The position numbers and the translations under genes are program-made. A stretch of 42,994 bases of DNA from DASXTS01 sp036505275 (GTDB taxonomy: Bacteria; Actinomycetota; Actinomycetes; Mycobacteriales; Pseudonocardiaceae): contig DASXTS010000213.1 of NCBI GenBank assembly GCA_036505275.1, forward strand, positions 1 to 42,994. The letters run 5' to 3'. A model generated the notes under the pieces. That model was not told the DNA's origin and did not search any database. It saw only the letters and a list, made by a program, of their open reading frames with translations. This document shows, piece after piece, positions 16,594 to 24,585 of the stretch. Numbering within the stretch: the stretch's first letter is position 1; the number at the start of each line of letters is the position of its first letter.

Positions 16594-16935
16594 TCAGCAG
16601 TGGGAGTTGGGGGTGACGAACTGCTCGGCGACCCAGCGGTTGTCGGAGAGCTTGCGGAAACCGTTGGCGATCTCCGGGAGCGCGTCGACGATGTCACCCC
16701 GGCTGAGCTTGGCGACGGTCTCGGAGTCGGTACTCGGGCCGGCTCGGACGTTGAGCACATCGGCGTTGACCTCGACCTGGCACCGGGCGGGCTCGCCGAA
16801 GCGGCCGAGGTTGACGTCGGCGCTCTTGGACACGATCGCCAAGGCGACGATCACCACGGCGATCCCGACCCAGCGCCACTGCCTGATCAGTCGCTTGCTC
16901 AAGCTCGGAGGATTCTGTACCGACTCGGCCGCCAT
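16594..16935 (-). CDS. Membrane-anchored SH3b-domain protein
   Basis: A 113-residue protein. Residues 1-20 are cytoplasmic, 22-37 (VGIAVVIVALAIVSKS) form one membrane anchor, and residues 50-113 form a bacterial SH3-like domain with VNADVLNVRAGPSTDSETV then KLSRGDIVDALPE. Such domains usually bind cell-wall peptides. The ending SHC supplies a second cysteine for a possible disulfide with Cys52. It begins 31 bp after icd and probably shares its mRNA. No catalytic domain is attached. Confidence 0.8.
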   Translation of the reverse strand: MAAESVQNPPSLSKRLIRQWRWVGIAVVIVALAIVSKSADVNLGRFGEPARCQVEVNADVLNVRAGPSTDSETVAKLSRGDIVDALPEIANGFRKLSDNRWVAEQFVTPNSHC

Positions 16936-16966
16936 GCACCCGATTGTGCGGCATTCTGCTGGCGCA

Positions 16967-18187
16967 TCAACCGGCCATTTTCGTCTTGAGGTTCGCGTCC
17001 AGTGCAGACAGGAACTCCTCGGTGGTCAGGAACGGCGTGTCCGGCCCGACGAGCAACGCCAAGTCCTTGGTCATTTTGCCGCTCTCCACGGTCTCGACAC
17101 AGACCGCCTCGAGCGCCTGCGCGAATCCGGCGACCTCCGGCGTGCCGTCCAGCTTGCCGCGGTGCTTCAGGCCGCCGGTCCAGGCGTAGATCGACGCAAT
17201 GGGATTGGTTGAGGTCGGCTTTCCCTGCTGGTGCATGCGGTAATGCCTGGTCACCGTGCCGTGCGCCGCCTCGGCCTCGACGGTTCGGCCGTCCGGGGTC
17301 ATCAGGACGCTGGTCATCAGACCGAGCGAGCCGAAGCCCTGGGCCACAGTGTCGGACTGCACGTCGCCGTCGTAGTTCTTGCACGCCCAGACGTATCCGC
17401 CCTCCCACTTCAGGGCGGCCGCGACCATGTCGTCGATCAGCCGGTGCTCATAGGTCAGGCCCCGCGCCTCGAAGTCGTCCTTGAATTCCTTCTCGAAGAT
17501 CTCCGCGAACACGTCCTTGAACAGACCGTCATAGGCCTTGAGGATCGTGTTCTTCGTCGACATGTACACCGGGTAGCCGCGCTCCAGGCCGTAGTTGAGC
17601 GAGGCGTGCGCGAAGTCCTCGATCGAGCGACGGTAGTTGTACATGGACATCGCAACGCCGCCGCCCTCGGGGTAGTCGGCGACATGAAACTCCATCGGCT
17701 CGCCGCCGTCGGCCGGGGTGTACGTGGTGGTGAGCGTGCCTGGCCCCGGCACCTTGAAGTCCGTGGCCTTGTACTGGTCGCCATGCGCGTGACGACCGAT
17801 CACGATCGGCTTCTTCCAGCTGGGCACCAGCCGCGGGATGTTCGAGATGATGATCGGCTCGCGGAAGATCACGCCGCCGAGAATGTTGCGGATCGTGCCG
17901 TTGGGGCTCCGCCACATCTGTTTCAGGCCGAACTCCTTGACCCGAGCCTCGTCCGGCGTGATAGTCGCGCATTTGACGCCGGCGCCGTGCTTCTTGATGG
18001 CGTTGGCGGCGTCCACCGTGACCTGGTCGTCGGTGGCGTCCCGGTGCTGGATGCTCAGGTCGTAGTACTCCAGGTTCACGTCGAGATACGGGTGGATCAG
18101 CTGGTCCTTGATGAATTGCCAGATGATCCGGGTCATCTCGTCGCCGTCGAGCTCGACGACGGTGCCTGCCACCTTGATCTTGCCCAT
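16967..18187 (-). CDS. icd: NADP-dependent isocitrate dehydrogenase
   Basis: Oxidises isocitrate to 2-oxoglutarate in the TCA cycle and supplies NADPH. The 406-residue length and sequence match the homodimeric, eukaryote-like subfamily II. Visible landmarks: VELDGDEMTRIIW at 11-23, the substrate loop RSPNGTIRN at 93-101, NYDGDVQSDTVAQGFGSLGL with the metal-binding aspartates, and AAHGTVTRHYR with NADP-contact residues. I start at ATG 18187, preceded by AGGAG; the in-frame GTG at 18211 lies inside that ribosome site. It is flanked by a spermidine-synthase-like gene (30 bp upstream) and an SH3b gene (31 bp downstream), all in one direction. Confidence 0.95.
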   Translation of the reverse strand: MGKIKVAGTVVELDGDEMTRIIWQFIKDQLIHPYLDVNLEYYDLSIQHRDATDDQVTVDAANAIKKHGAGVKCATITPDEARVKEFGLKQMWRSPNGTIRNILGGVIFREPIIISNIPRLVPSWKKPIVIGRHAHGDQYKATDFKVPGPGTLTTTYTPADGGEPMEFHVADYPEGGGVAMSMYNYRRSIEDFAHASLNYGLERGYPVYMSTKNTILKAYDGLFKDVFAEIFEKEFKDDFEARGLTYEHRLIDDMVAAALKWEGGYVWACKNYDGDVQSDTVAQGFGSLGLMTSVLMTPDGRTVEAEAAHGTVTRHYRMHQQGKPTSTNPIASIYAWTGGLKHRGKLDGTPEVAGFAQALEAVCVETVESGKMTKDLALLVGPDTPFLTTEEFLSALDANLKTKMAG

Positions 18188-18217
18188 GGGCCGGGGCTCT
18201 CCTCTCGGCACTTGTGC

Positions 18218-18898
18218 TTAAACGGTACAACCGTACTGCTTGCGGGCGAGGAAGACGGTGTCGGGCTCGCCCCTTGGCACCGGCACGATCAGCACCTCGA
18301 CGTCATCGAACCGCGTGCGCAGCCGGGTCGCGAATGCGGGTGCGGCCGAGGCCGACCAGACGGCCAGCATGCCGCCGGGGGTGAGCCGCCGGCCGACCAT
18401 GGCGAGCCCGGTGTCGTCGTACAGACAGCGGTTGCCCTCGGAGACGGCCCATTCGGGGCCGTTGTCCACGTCCATGCACACCGCGTCGAACCGGACCTCG
18501 GCGATACGCAGATACTCGGCGACGTCCGCCTCCACGCAGCTGACTCGCGCGTCGTCCAGAGCGTTGCCGTGGAGGTGGGCCAGTGGCCCATGCCCCCACT
18601 CGATCACCGCCGGCTCCCGCTCCACCACGGTGATCTTTTGTACGCGCTGGTGCGTGACCGCCGCGGCGAGGGAGAACCCGACCCCGAGCCCGCCGATCAG
18701 CACGTGACCGCCATCCGGCATTCGGTCGGCGGCGGCGTCCACCAGCAGCCGTTCGGATTCGCCGTTGCGGGTGTCCATGAGGAACATCCCGTTGGCGATC
18801 ACTTCGAAGTGCCCGCCGGCAGTCCGCAGCACCAGCTCGCCGCATTGCCCCTCGACCCGGGCCAGCACGGCGGGCGTGACTGTGGGGGCAGTGTCCAC
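18218..18898 (-). CDS. Spermidine synthase-like methyltransferase-fold protein
   Basis: A 226-residue Rossmann-fold protein. VLIGGLGVGFSLAAAV near 65-80 is the SAM or decarboxy-SAM loop, KITVVEREPAVIEWGHGPLA the following acidic strand, and FDAVCMDVDNGPEW corresponds to the catalytic aspartate strand of aminopropyltransferases. It is shorter than true spermidine synthases and lacks their N-terminal beta domain, so polyamine synthesis is unproven. Start GTG 18898 has TAAGCT eight bases before it and no ribosome site. It stands divergent from a MarR gene with only 47 bp between, so the palindrome there could control both. Confidence 0.8.
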   Translation of the reverse strand: MDTAPTVTPAVLARVEGQCGELVLRTAGGHFEVIANGMFLMDTRNGESERLLVDAAADRMPDGGHVLIGGLGVGFSLAAAVTHQRVQKITVVEREPAVIEWGHGPLAHLHGNALDDARVSCVEADVAEYLRIAEVRFDAVCMDVDNGPEWAVSEGNRCLYDDTGLAMVGRRLTPGGMLAVWSASAAPAFATRLRTRFDDVEVLIVPVPRGEPDTVFLARKQYGCTV

Positions 18899-18932
18899 GG
18901 CGTCCGAGCTTATCTGCGTTGGGCGCCGTGAT

Positions 18933-18967
18933 ATAGTTCGGATCCGTGAATTCCGGAATCGAACTAT
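18933..18967. promoter_or_regulatory. MarR autoregulatory palindrome over -10 and start codon
   Basis: ATAGTTCG (18933-18940) and CGAACTAT (18960-18967) are perfect inverted arms. The left arm overlaps the -10 element TATAGT (18932-18937) and the right arm lies in codons 5-8 of the marR gene that starts at GTG 18946. Binding would block the promoter of this regulator and possibly the divergent gene. Confidence 0.65.
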
Positions 18968-19377
18968 CGGGCACGCTGCTCGGGCTGCAGCGAGCCACGC
19001 ACCACTCCTTGAACGCCCTCGGTGAGAGTCTCGGGCATCTCGGGCTGAGCGCCGCCGAGATCAACACCCTGGCCAACCTCGCGGACGGCCGGCGGCGCAC
19101 CGTCGCGGAGCTGTCGGCCGCCGTCGGCAGCAGGTCCTCCACGCTGACCGGGATCCTTGATCGCCTCGAACACCGCCGGCTGGTGCGACGGCAGGCACAT
19201 CCCACCGACCGCCGCTCCTACCTCGTCGTGCTGACCCAAACCGGCGCCGAGGTCGCCGCCACGGTGGACCGGGCCGTCGCCGACCTGGAACGCCGGCTGC
19301 TCGCCGGGCTGCCGGCCACCGCGCTGGCCGGCTTCCAGTCGGTGCTGGCCGCGCTGTCCGGGGAGGGCGGCCGATGA
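18946..19377 (+). CDS. MarR-family transcriptional regulator
   Basis: A 143-residue winged-helix regulator with LGLSAAEINTLANLADGRRR before the helix-turn-helix VAELSAAVGSRSSTLTGILD, and the wing RRLVRRQAHPTDRRSYLVVL. GTG 18946 comes eight bases after a TATAGT -10 element, with no ribosome site, so its mRNA is probably leaderless. Its last four bases overlap the start of the next gene (ATGA), and an ABC exporter operon follows, making that exporter a candidate target. Confidence 0.88.
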   Translation: MNSGIELSGTLLGLQRATHHSLNALGESLGHLGLSAAEINTLANLADGRRRTVAELSAAVGSRSSTLTGILDRLEHRRLVRRQAHPTDRRSYLVVLTQTGAEVAATVDRAVADLERRLLAGLPATALAGFQSVLAALSGEGGR

Positions 19378-19790
19378 GCCGGCACGAGTCAGACCCCGAG
19401 TTCCAGCGTCTCGTCGACCGGGTCACCGCGGACGGCCAGCGATTCGGCCACCGCCGGCACGTCGAGCTCGCCTGGCTGGCGGTCCGCCACTACGGCGGCG
19501 CCGAGCTGGCCACCGAGCGGCTCACGGCGTGGCTGCGGCAGATGACCGCGGCGGCCGGTAAGCCGCAGAAGTACCACCACACCGTGTCTCAGGCGTGGCT
19601 GCAGCTGGTCGCGCACCACCTGGCTGCCTGCCCGTCCGACGACTTCGACTCCTTCGCCGCCGGCTATCCCGAGCTGCTGGACAAACGGCTGCTCAGCCGT
19701 CATTACAGCTCGGTGGTGCTGGCCAGCCCGGCCGCGCGCTCCTGCTGGGTCGAGCCGGATCTGCGCCCGTTCCCGTGGTCGGGTCGGTGA
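19374..19790 (+). CDS. Conserved 138-residue protein, function unknown
   Basis: A soluble all-helical-looking protein. FGHRRHVELAWLAVRHYGG near residue 25 and GKPQKYHHTVSQAWLQLVAH near 62-81 are motifs I recall from a widespread bacterial family of unknown function; the His, Glu and Tyr/His clusters could bind a metal or small ligand. It overlaps the marR stop by 4 nt, so the two are translated together, and this points to a shared stress or drug response. The product has no signal peptide or membrane segment. Confidence 0.78.
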   Translation: MSRHESDPEFQRLVDRVTADGQRFGHRRHVELAWLAVRHYGGAELATERLTAWLRQMTAAAGKPQKYHHTVSQAWLQLVAHHLAACPSDDFDSFAAGYPELLDKRLLSRHYSSVVLASPAARSCWVEPDLRPFPWSGR

Positions 19791-19824
19791 TCGCGGTCGT
19801 CACAAGGCACTAGCGTGGGGCGAC

Positions 19825-20619
19825 GTGCGTGCGGGCGCCGGCGTGTACCTGCGGCTGGTGGCGGCCGGATTCCGTAGGTGGTCGACGTACCGGACGGCGG
19901 CGCTGGCCGGGATGGCGACGAACGTGGTGTTCGGGTTCATGCGGTGCGCGGTGCTGCTCACCGTGTTCGCCGGCACGGCACGAGTGGCCGGCTACGACCC
20001 GGCGGCCGCGGTCACGTTCGTCTGGGTCGGGCAGGCGCTGATCGACATGGTGCTGGCCTGGGGCGACACCGAGCTGGCCGAGCGGGTGCGCTCCGGCGAC
20101 ATCGCGATCGACCTGGTGCGGCCGTGGGACCTGCAACTCGCGCGGCTGGCCGATGAGCTGGGCCGGGCCGGCTTCTCGATGGTGGTGCGGTTCGGGCCGC
20201 CGATGCTCGTCGGCGCGGCGTTCTTCGAGCTGCGGCTGCCTACGGACGTCATCGGGTGGGTGGCGTTCGCGCTGGGCGTGCTGCTGGCCGTCGTCGTCGG
20301 GTTCGGGCTGCGGTTCCTGCTCAACCTGTCAGCGTTCTGGCTGCTGGACTGGCGCGGCGTGTTCGGGCTGTACGCGGTGCTCAGCGGCCTGCTCGGCGGC
20401 CTGGTGCTGCCGATCGGCATGTTCCCACCGGCCGCGCGGGTGGCCATCTGGTGCACGCCATTCCCGGCCACCCTGCAGGCGCCGGCCGACCTGCTGGTCG
20501 GCCGCGGCTCGCCGGCGCTGCTACTGATCCACCAGCTCGGGTGGGCGGTCGGGTTGCTATGGCTGGGCCGGATCGTGCTGCGACGGGCGGAGCGGGTGCT
20601 GGTGGTGCAGGGTGGCTGA
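19825..20619 (+). CDS. ABC-2 type permease (DUF990-like), first subunit
   Basis: A 264-residue integral membrane protein with six predicted helices. The soluble stretch AERVRSGDIAIDLVRPWDLQ between helices is typical of the DUF990/ABC2_membrane_6 family, whose members come as two permeases plus one ATPase. Direction is presumably export, but no substrate is known. Start GTG 19825 lies 34 bp after the preceding gene. Its end overlaps the second permease by 8 nt, so the subunits are translationally coupled. Confidence 0.88.
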   Translation: MRAGAGVYLRLVAAGFRRWSTYRTAALAGMATNVVFGFMRCAVLLTVFAGTARVAGYDPAAAVTFVWVGQALIDMVLAWGDTELAERVRSGDIAIDLVRPWDLQLARLADELGRAGFSMVVRFGPPMLVGAAFFELRLPTDVIGWVAFALGVLLAVVVGFGLRFLLNLSAFWLLDWRGVFGLYAVLSGLLGGLVLPIGMFPPAARVAIWCTPFPATLQAPADLLVGRGSPALLLIHQLGWAVGLLWLGRIVLRRAERVLVVQGG

Positions 20620-21457
20620 GATGGCGCTCGGCGCACAGGCCGGCCGGACACGCCGGGCCAGCGGCATCACGGCGTACCGGCGGCTGGTGGGTGCCGCGGC
20701 GCGCAGCCAGCTCGCGTACCCGGCGTCGTTCGCGCTGCAATGCGCCGGCCAGGCGGCCGCTCAGACCTCCGAGCTGGTGACCATCCTGGTGCTGTTCCGG
20801 CACGTCCGCGCGATGGGCGGGTTCGACGTGCGCCAGGTGCTGGTGATCTACGGCATCGCCGGGGTTTCGTTCGGGCTGGCCGACATGATCGTCGGGCAGC
20901 TCGACTCGCTGCCCACGTATATCCGGATGGGCCGGCTGGACGCCCTGATGCTGCGGCCGCTCGGCGCGCTCGGCCAGATCTGCGCGTCGGAGATCACCCT
21001 GCGACGCCTCGGCCGCTCGTGCACCGCGCTGGCCGTGCTGGTGGTCGCACTGTCCACAGTGGATATACAGTGGACGGTTGGGCGGGCGGTCCTGGTGATG
21101 CTTGCTCCGGTGGCCGGCACGGTGATCTTGTGCTCGATCTGGGTGGTGGCCTGCTCGGTCTGTTTCTGGCTGGTCGAGGGGCGGGAGCTGGCGAACAGCG
21201 TGACGTACGGGTCCAGCATGTTCACCGCGTACCCGCTCGGCATCTTCTCGTCGTGGCTGCGGCGGCTGATGGGCTTCGCGGTGCCCGGTGCCTTCGTCGC
21301 CTACTTCCCTACCCTGGCGCTGCTCGGCAAGCCCGACCCGCTCGGCCTGCCCCGCTGGTTGCAGTGGAGCTCGCCGCTGGTCGCGGTGCTGTCCGTGCTG
21401 GTGGCCGGCGCGGTGTGGCGAACTGCGCTGCGGCACTACCGGGGGACCGGATCGTGA
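20612..21457 (+). CDS. ABC-2 type permease (DUF990-like), second subunit
   Basis: A 281-residue permease with about six helices and the family segment SLPTYIRMGRLDALMLRPLG, parallel to the RSGDIAIDLVRPWDL block of its partner. The two would form a heterodimeric membrane channel. GTG 20612 overlaps the stop of the first permease by 8 nt and its own stop overlaps the ATPase start by 4 nt (GTGA). Confidence 0.88.
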   Translation: MAEMALGAQAGRTRRASGITAYRRLVGAAARSQLAYPASFALQCAGQAAAQTSELVTILVLFRHVRAMGGFDVRQVLVIYGIAGVSFGLADMIVGQLDSLPTYIRMGRLDALMLRPLGALGQICASEITLRRLGRSCTALAVLVVALSTVDIQWTVGRAVLVMLAPVAGTVILCSIWVVACSVCFWLVEGRELANSVTYGSSMFTAYPLGIFSSWLRRLMGFAVPGAFVAYFPTLALLGKPDPLGLPRWLQWSSPLVAVLSVLVAGAVWRTALRHYRGTGS

Positions 21458-22392
21458 TCATCGAGATGGATGGGCTGGTGCGCTCGTTCCGGCGACGGCG
21501 CGGCGTCGAGGTGCGCGCGGTCGACGGCATCACGCTGCGGGTGGACGCCGGCGAGGCGGTCGGCTACATCGGCCCGAACGGCGCCGGCAAATCCACCACG
21601 ATCAAGATGCTGACCGGCATCCTGGTGCCGACGGCCGGGCGGGTGCGGGTCTGCGGGCTGGACCCGGTGCGCCGGCGGCGCGAGTTGGCCCGGCGGATCG
21701 GCGTGGTGTTCGGGCAGCGCAGCCAGCTCTGGTGGGACCTGCCGCTGCGGGACAGCTTCGAGCTGCTGCGGGTGATCCATGGCGTCTCCCCGTCCGAGTT
21801 CGCCGTCCGCTGCGCGGAGTTCGTCGAACTGCTGGACATGGCGCCGTTCCTGGACACGCCGGTGCGGCAGCTCTCGCTCGGCCAGCGAATGCGCGGTGAG
21901 GTGACCGCCGCGCTGCTGCACGCCCCGCGGCTGCTGGTGCTGGACGAGCCCACCATCGGGCTGGACCTGGTGAGCAAGGAGCGGCTGCGCTCATTCCTGG
22001 CCGCGTTGAACGCCGCCGGCCGGGTGACGCTGCTGCTGACCACGCACGACCTGCCGGACGTGGAGCGGCTGTGCCGGCGGCTCGTCGTCGTGGACCGCGG
22101 GCGGGTGCTGATCGACGGGCCGCTGGACAAGCTGCGCCGCCGCTTCGGGGTACGGCGCGAGCTCGTTGTGGATCTGGAGGCGCCGGCGCCGCCGTTGGAC
22201 GGGCTGCCCGGTGTGGAGTCGGTGACCGTGCAGGCCGACGGGCTGCGCCAGCACCTGGTCTTTTCCACCGAGGTCACCACGGCCGCCGCGCTCATCGCGT
22301 CGGTCGTACGCCGGGTCGCCGTCCGCGACCTCGCCGTCGCCGAGCCGGCCATCGAGGACGTGGTCCGCCGGTTGTACGGTCGTGAGTGGTAA
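21454..22392 (+). CDS. ABC exporter ATP-binding protein
   Basis: A 312-residue ATPase that powers the two permeases upstream. Walker A is GPNGAGKSTT (40-49), the Q-loop GVVFGQRSQLWWDL, the signature LSLGQ (140-144), Walker B LLVLDE (160-165) and the switch His in TTHDL. GQRSQLWWDLP is characteristic of the DUF990-associated ATPase group. The C-terminal 80 residues form an accessory domain as in daunorubicin-type exporters. Start GTG 21454 shares GTGA with the permease stop. Its stop codon lies inside a 19-bp palindrome shared with mdh. Confidence 0.92.
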   Translation: MIIEMDGLVRSFRRRRGVEVRAVDGITLRVDAGEAVGYIGPNGAGKSTTIKMLTGILVPTAGRVRVCGLDPVRRRRELARRIGVVFGQRSQLWWDLPLRDSFELLRVIHGVSPSEFAVRCAEFVELLDMAPFLDTPVRQLSLGQRMRGEVTAALLHAPRLLVLDEPTIGLDLVSKERLRSFLAALNAAGRVTLLLTTHDLPDVERLCRRLVVVDRGRVLIDGPLDKLRRRFGVRRELVVDLEAPAPPLDGLPGVESVTVQADGLRQHLVFSTEVTTAAALIASVVRRVAVRDLAVAEPAIEDVVRRLYGREW

Positions 22393-22421
22393 ATGGTGCT
22401 GGAGCACCATTTACCACTCAC
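22382..22421. terminator. Shared bidirectional terminator over two stop codons
   Basis: GTGAGTGGTAAATGGTGCT and its exact reverse complement are separated by only gg: a perfect 19-bp inverted repeat. The ABC ATPase stop TAA (22390-22392) is inside the left arm and the mdh stop (22418-22420) inside the right arm, so both convergent genes end in the same hairpin. Its A+T content is high for this genome. Confidence 0.85.
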
Positions 22422-23377
22422 AGGCCCTGGACGTCCTTCTGCTTGGCGCGGACGGCCTCGGCGGCCTCCACGAGGGCGGCCTTCTCGGCGTCTGTGAGGT
22501 CGCGCTCCACGACGCGGCGTACGCCGGTACGGCCGAGCTCGGCCTCGACGCCGAGATACACCCCGGAGATGCCGTACTCGCCGTCCACCCAGGCGCACAC
22601 CGGCATGACGGCGCCGGAGTCGTCGGCGATCGCGCGTGCCATCCGCGCCGCCGCGGCGGACGGCGCGATGTAGGCGGAGCCGGTCTTGAGCAGTGCAACC
22701 ACCTCGGCCCCGCCATTGCGGGTGCGCTGCACCAGCTCGTCGATGCTGGCCTGGTCGAGCACCTCGGATAGCGGCTTGCCGTCGACGGAGCAGGCGGACG
22801 GCACGGGCACCATGGTGTCGCCGTGCGAGCCGAGGGTGAGCGTGCGAACGCTGGCGACGGGCACGCCCAGCTTTTCGGCGACGAAGTGGCTGAACCGCGC
22901 GGTGTCCAGCATGCCGGCCTGGCCCATGACCCGGTCCCGCGGGAAGCCGGTGGCGAGCTGGGTGAGCGCGGTCATCTCGTCCAACGGGTTGGACACCACG
23001 ATGACCACGGCGTCCGGCGCGTGCTCGGCGACATTCTCCGAGACCTGACGGACGATCTTGGCGTTGGTCTCGAGGAGATCCATCCGGCTCATGCCGGGCT
23101 TGCGCGGCAGGCCGGCGGTGATCACCACAAGGTCCGAGCCCGCGATGACGCCGTAGCCCTCGCCGGTCCTGGCGTCCGTGGTCTGCCCGACCACGCGCGT
23201 CTCGAAGCCCTCGATCGGCCGCGACTGGTTCATGTCCAGCGCGAGGCCCTCTGGCTTGCCGTCGATGATGTCGGTCAGCACAACGGTGTCGAAGATGTCG
23301 TACTCGGCCAGCCGCTGTGCGGTCGTCGATCCGTAGAACCCGGCGCCGATGACGGCGACCTTGCCCGAGCGTGCCAC
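22418..23377 (-). CDS. mdh: Malate dehydrogenase (LDH-like)
   Basis: Interconverts malate and oxaloacetate with NAD in the TCA cycle. The 319-residue protein is of the tetrameric, lactate dehydrogenase-like class: GAGFYGSTTAQRL at 11-23 binds NAD, Asp36 in VVLTD suggests NAD preference, the mobile loop PRKPGMSRMD carries Arg92 that marks malate rather than lactate use, and His185 in GSHGDTMVP with Asp158 is the catalytic pair. Start GTG 23377. It is the last gene of a run that includes pentapeptide, YdcZ, folD and DUF3017 genes, 39 bp after the last of these. Confidence 0.95.
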   Translation of the reverse strand: MARSGKVAVIGAGFYGSTTAQRLAEYDIFDTVVLTDIIDGKPEGLALDMNQSRPIEGFETRVVGQTTDARTGEGYGVIAGSDLVVITAGLPRKPGMSRMDLLETNAKIVRQVSENVAEHAPDAVVIVVSNPLDEMTALTQLATGFPRDRVMGQAGMLDTARFSHFVAEKLGVPVASVRTLTLGSHGDTMVPVPSACSVDGKPLSEVLDQASIDELVQRTRNGGAEVVALLKTGSAYIAPSAAAARMARAIADDSGAVMPVCAWVDGEYGISGVYLGVEAELGRTGVRRVVERDLTDAEKAALVEAAEAVRAKQKDVQGL

Positions 23378-23416
23378 TGGTGAAGGGTCCTTCCGTGCGG
23401 GTCGGGAGTGCCGACG

Positions 23417-23710
23417 CTAGTCGATGGTGACGGCCACAGCGACCAATGCCAGGCCGAGCGCGGTGTAGGCGAGCACGTCGGCCGCCCGGCCGCGAATGGC
23501 CAGCAGCCCGGCACGCGCGTCGGAGAGCACGGCGCGCATCCCGCCGGCCAGCAGCAGCGCGCCGCCGATCAGGGTGGCGCCGCGCCGCCAGCGGTACACC
23601 GCGATCAGTGCGAAGCCGGCCAGCACGATCGCGGCCACCAGCGCGAACGAAAGGTGCGCCGCCACACCCGCGCAGCGGCTCCTCGGGCCGGTGCCGGGCT
23701 CGGCCGTCAT
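23417..23710 (-). CDS. DUF3017-type small membrane protein
   Basis: A 97-residue protein with three hydrophobic helices (LSFALVAAIVLAGFALIAVY, ATLIGGALLLAGGMRAVL, VLAYTALGLALVAVAVTI). Size, helix pattern and the place between folD and mdh match DUF3017, a family of unknown function that accompanies folD in many actinobacteria. Its ATG overlaps the folD stop (ATGA), so both are translated together. Confidence 0.85.
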   Translation of the reverse strand: MTAEPGTGPRSRCAGVAAHLSFALVAAIVLAGFALIAVYRWRRGATLIGGALLLAGGMRAVLSDARAGLLAIRGRAADVLAYTALGLALVAVAVTID

Positions 23711-24585
23711 GCCGTGCTTCCGGCCAGGGCACGCAGGCCGGCGGCCTGCTCGGCCGCCTCGACCACGTTGCTGAGCAGCATCGCCCTGGTCATCGGGCCG
23801 ACGCCGCCCGGCATCGGGGCGAGGTATGCCGCGACCTCCCGTACCTCCGGCCCGACGTCGCCGACCAGCCCGTCGTCGGTACGGGTGATGCCGACGTCGA
23901 GCACAGCGGCCCCCGGCTTGACCACGTCGGCGGTGACCAGCCCCGGACGGCCCGCGGCCGCCACGATGATGTCGGCCCGGCCCAGCTCGGCGGCCAGGTC
24001 ACGGGTGCCGGTGTGGCACAGCGTCACCGTGGCGTTCTCCGACTTGCGGGTGAGCAGCAGGCCGAGCGGGCGGCCCACGGTGACCCCCCGGCCGACGATG
24101 GTGACCAGGGCGCCGGCGATCGGCACGTCGAAGCGGCGCAGCAGTTCGACGATCCCACGCGGGGTGCACGGCAGCGGCCCGCGCTCGCCGAGCACCAGCC
24201 GCCCCAGGTTGGTCGGATGCAGCCCGTCAGCGTCCTTGGCCGGGTCCACCCGCGCCAGCATGGTGCTCGCGTCGATCTGCGGCGGCAGCGGGAGCTGCAC
24301 CAGGAAGCCGGTGCACGCGGGGTCGGCATTCAACTCGTCGATGGCCTCGGCCACCTGCGCCTGGCTGGCGTCGGCCGGCAGCTCGCGGCGGATGGAGTGG
24401 ATGCCTACCTTGGCGCTGTCGGCGTGCTTGCCGCGGACGTAGGCGTTCGAGCCGGGGTCGTCGCCGACAAGCACCGTGCCGAGGCCGGGCGTCACCCCGC
24501 GCTCGGCCAGTGCGGCGACCCTGACCCGCAGGTCGTCGAGTACCTCGTTGCGCGCGAGTTTGCCGTCGAGAATGGTCGCCGTCAC
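23707..24585 (-). CDS. folD: Bifunctional methylenetetrahydrofolate dehydrogenase / cyclohydrolase
   Basis: Interconverts 5,10-methylene-, methenyl- and 10-formyl-tetrahydrofolate with NADP, feeding purine synthesis (purN and purH lie in the same window). The 292-residue protein shows Tyr49 and Lys53 in AYVRGKHADSAKVGI, the folate motif VQLPLPPQ, GRGVTVGRPLG for NADP and the ending PMPGGVGPMT. Start GTG 24585 has GAGGA ahead of it and overlaps the stop of the YdcZ-like gene by 4 nt (GTGA). An open frame continues to 25395 but is a shadow of that gene. Confidence 0.95.
   Translation of the reverse strand: MTATILDGKLARNEVLDDLRVRVAALAERGVTPGLGTVLVGDDPGSNAYVRGKHADSAKVGIHSIRRELPADASQAQVAEAIDELNADPACTGFLVQLPLPPQIDASTMLARVDPAKDADGLHPTNLGRLVLGERGPLPCTPRGIVELLRRFDVPIAGALVTIVGRGVTVGRPLGLLLTRKSENATVTLCHTGTRDLAAELGRADIIVAAAGRPGLVTADVVKPGAAVLDVGITRTDDGLVGDVGPEVREVAAYLAPMPGGVGPMTRAMLLSNVVEAAEQAAGLRALAGSTA

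Noticed and set aside
19786..19802. Possible fourth 67-bp repeat (cggtgatcgcggtcg)
   Set aside because: Only the outer end of one arm is present and most of it lies at the end of a coding sequence; no TGTCGG or GCAAC blocks at the right spacing.
14382..22000. Resistance island or mobile element around the MFS and ABC exporters
   Set aside because: Base composition and gene density match the surroundings, and no integrase, transposase, tRNA target or direct-repeat ends were found.
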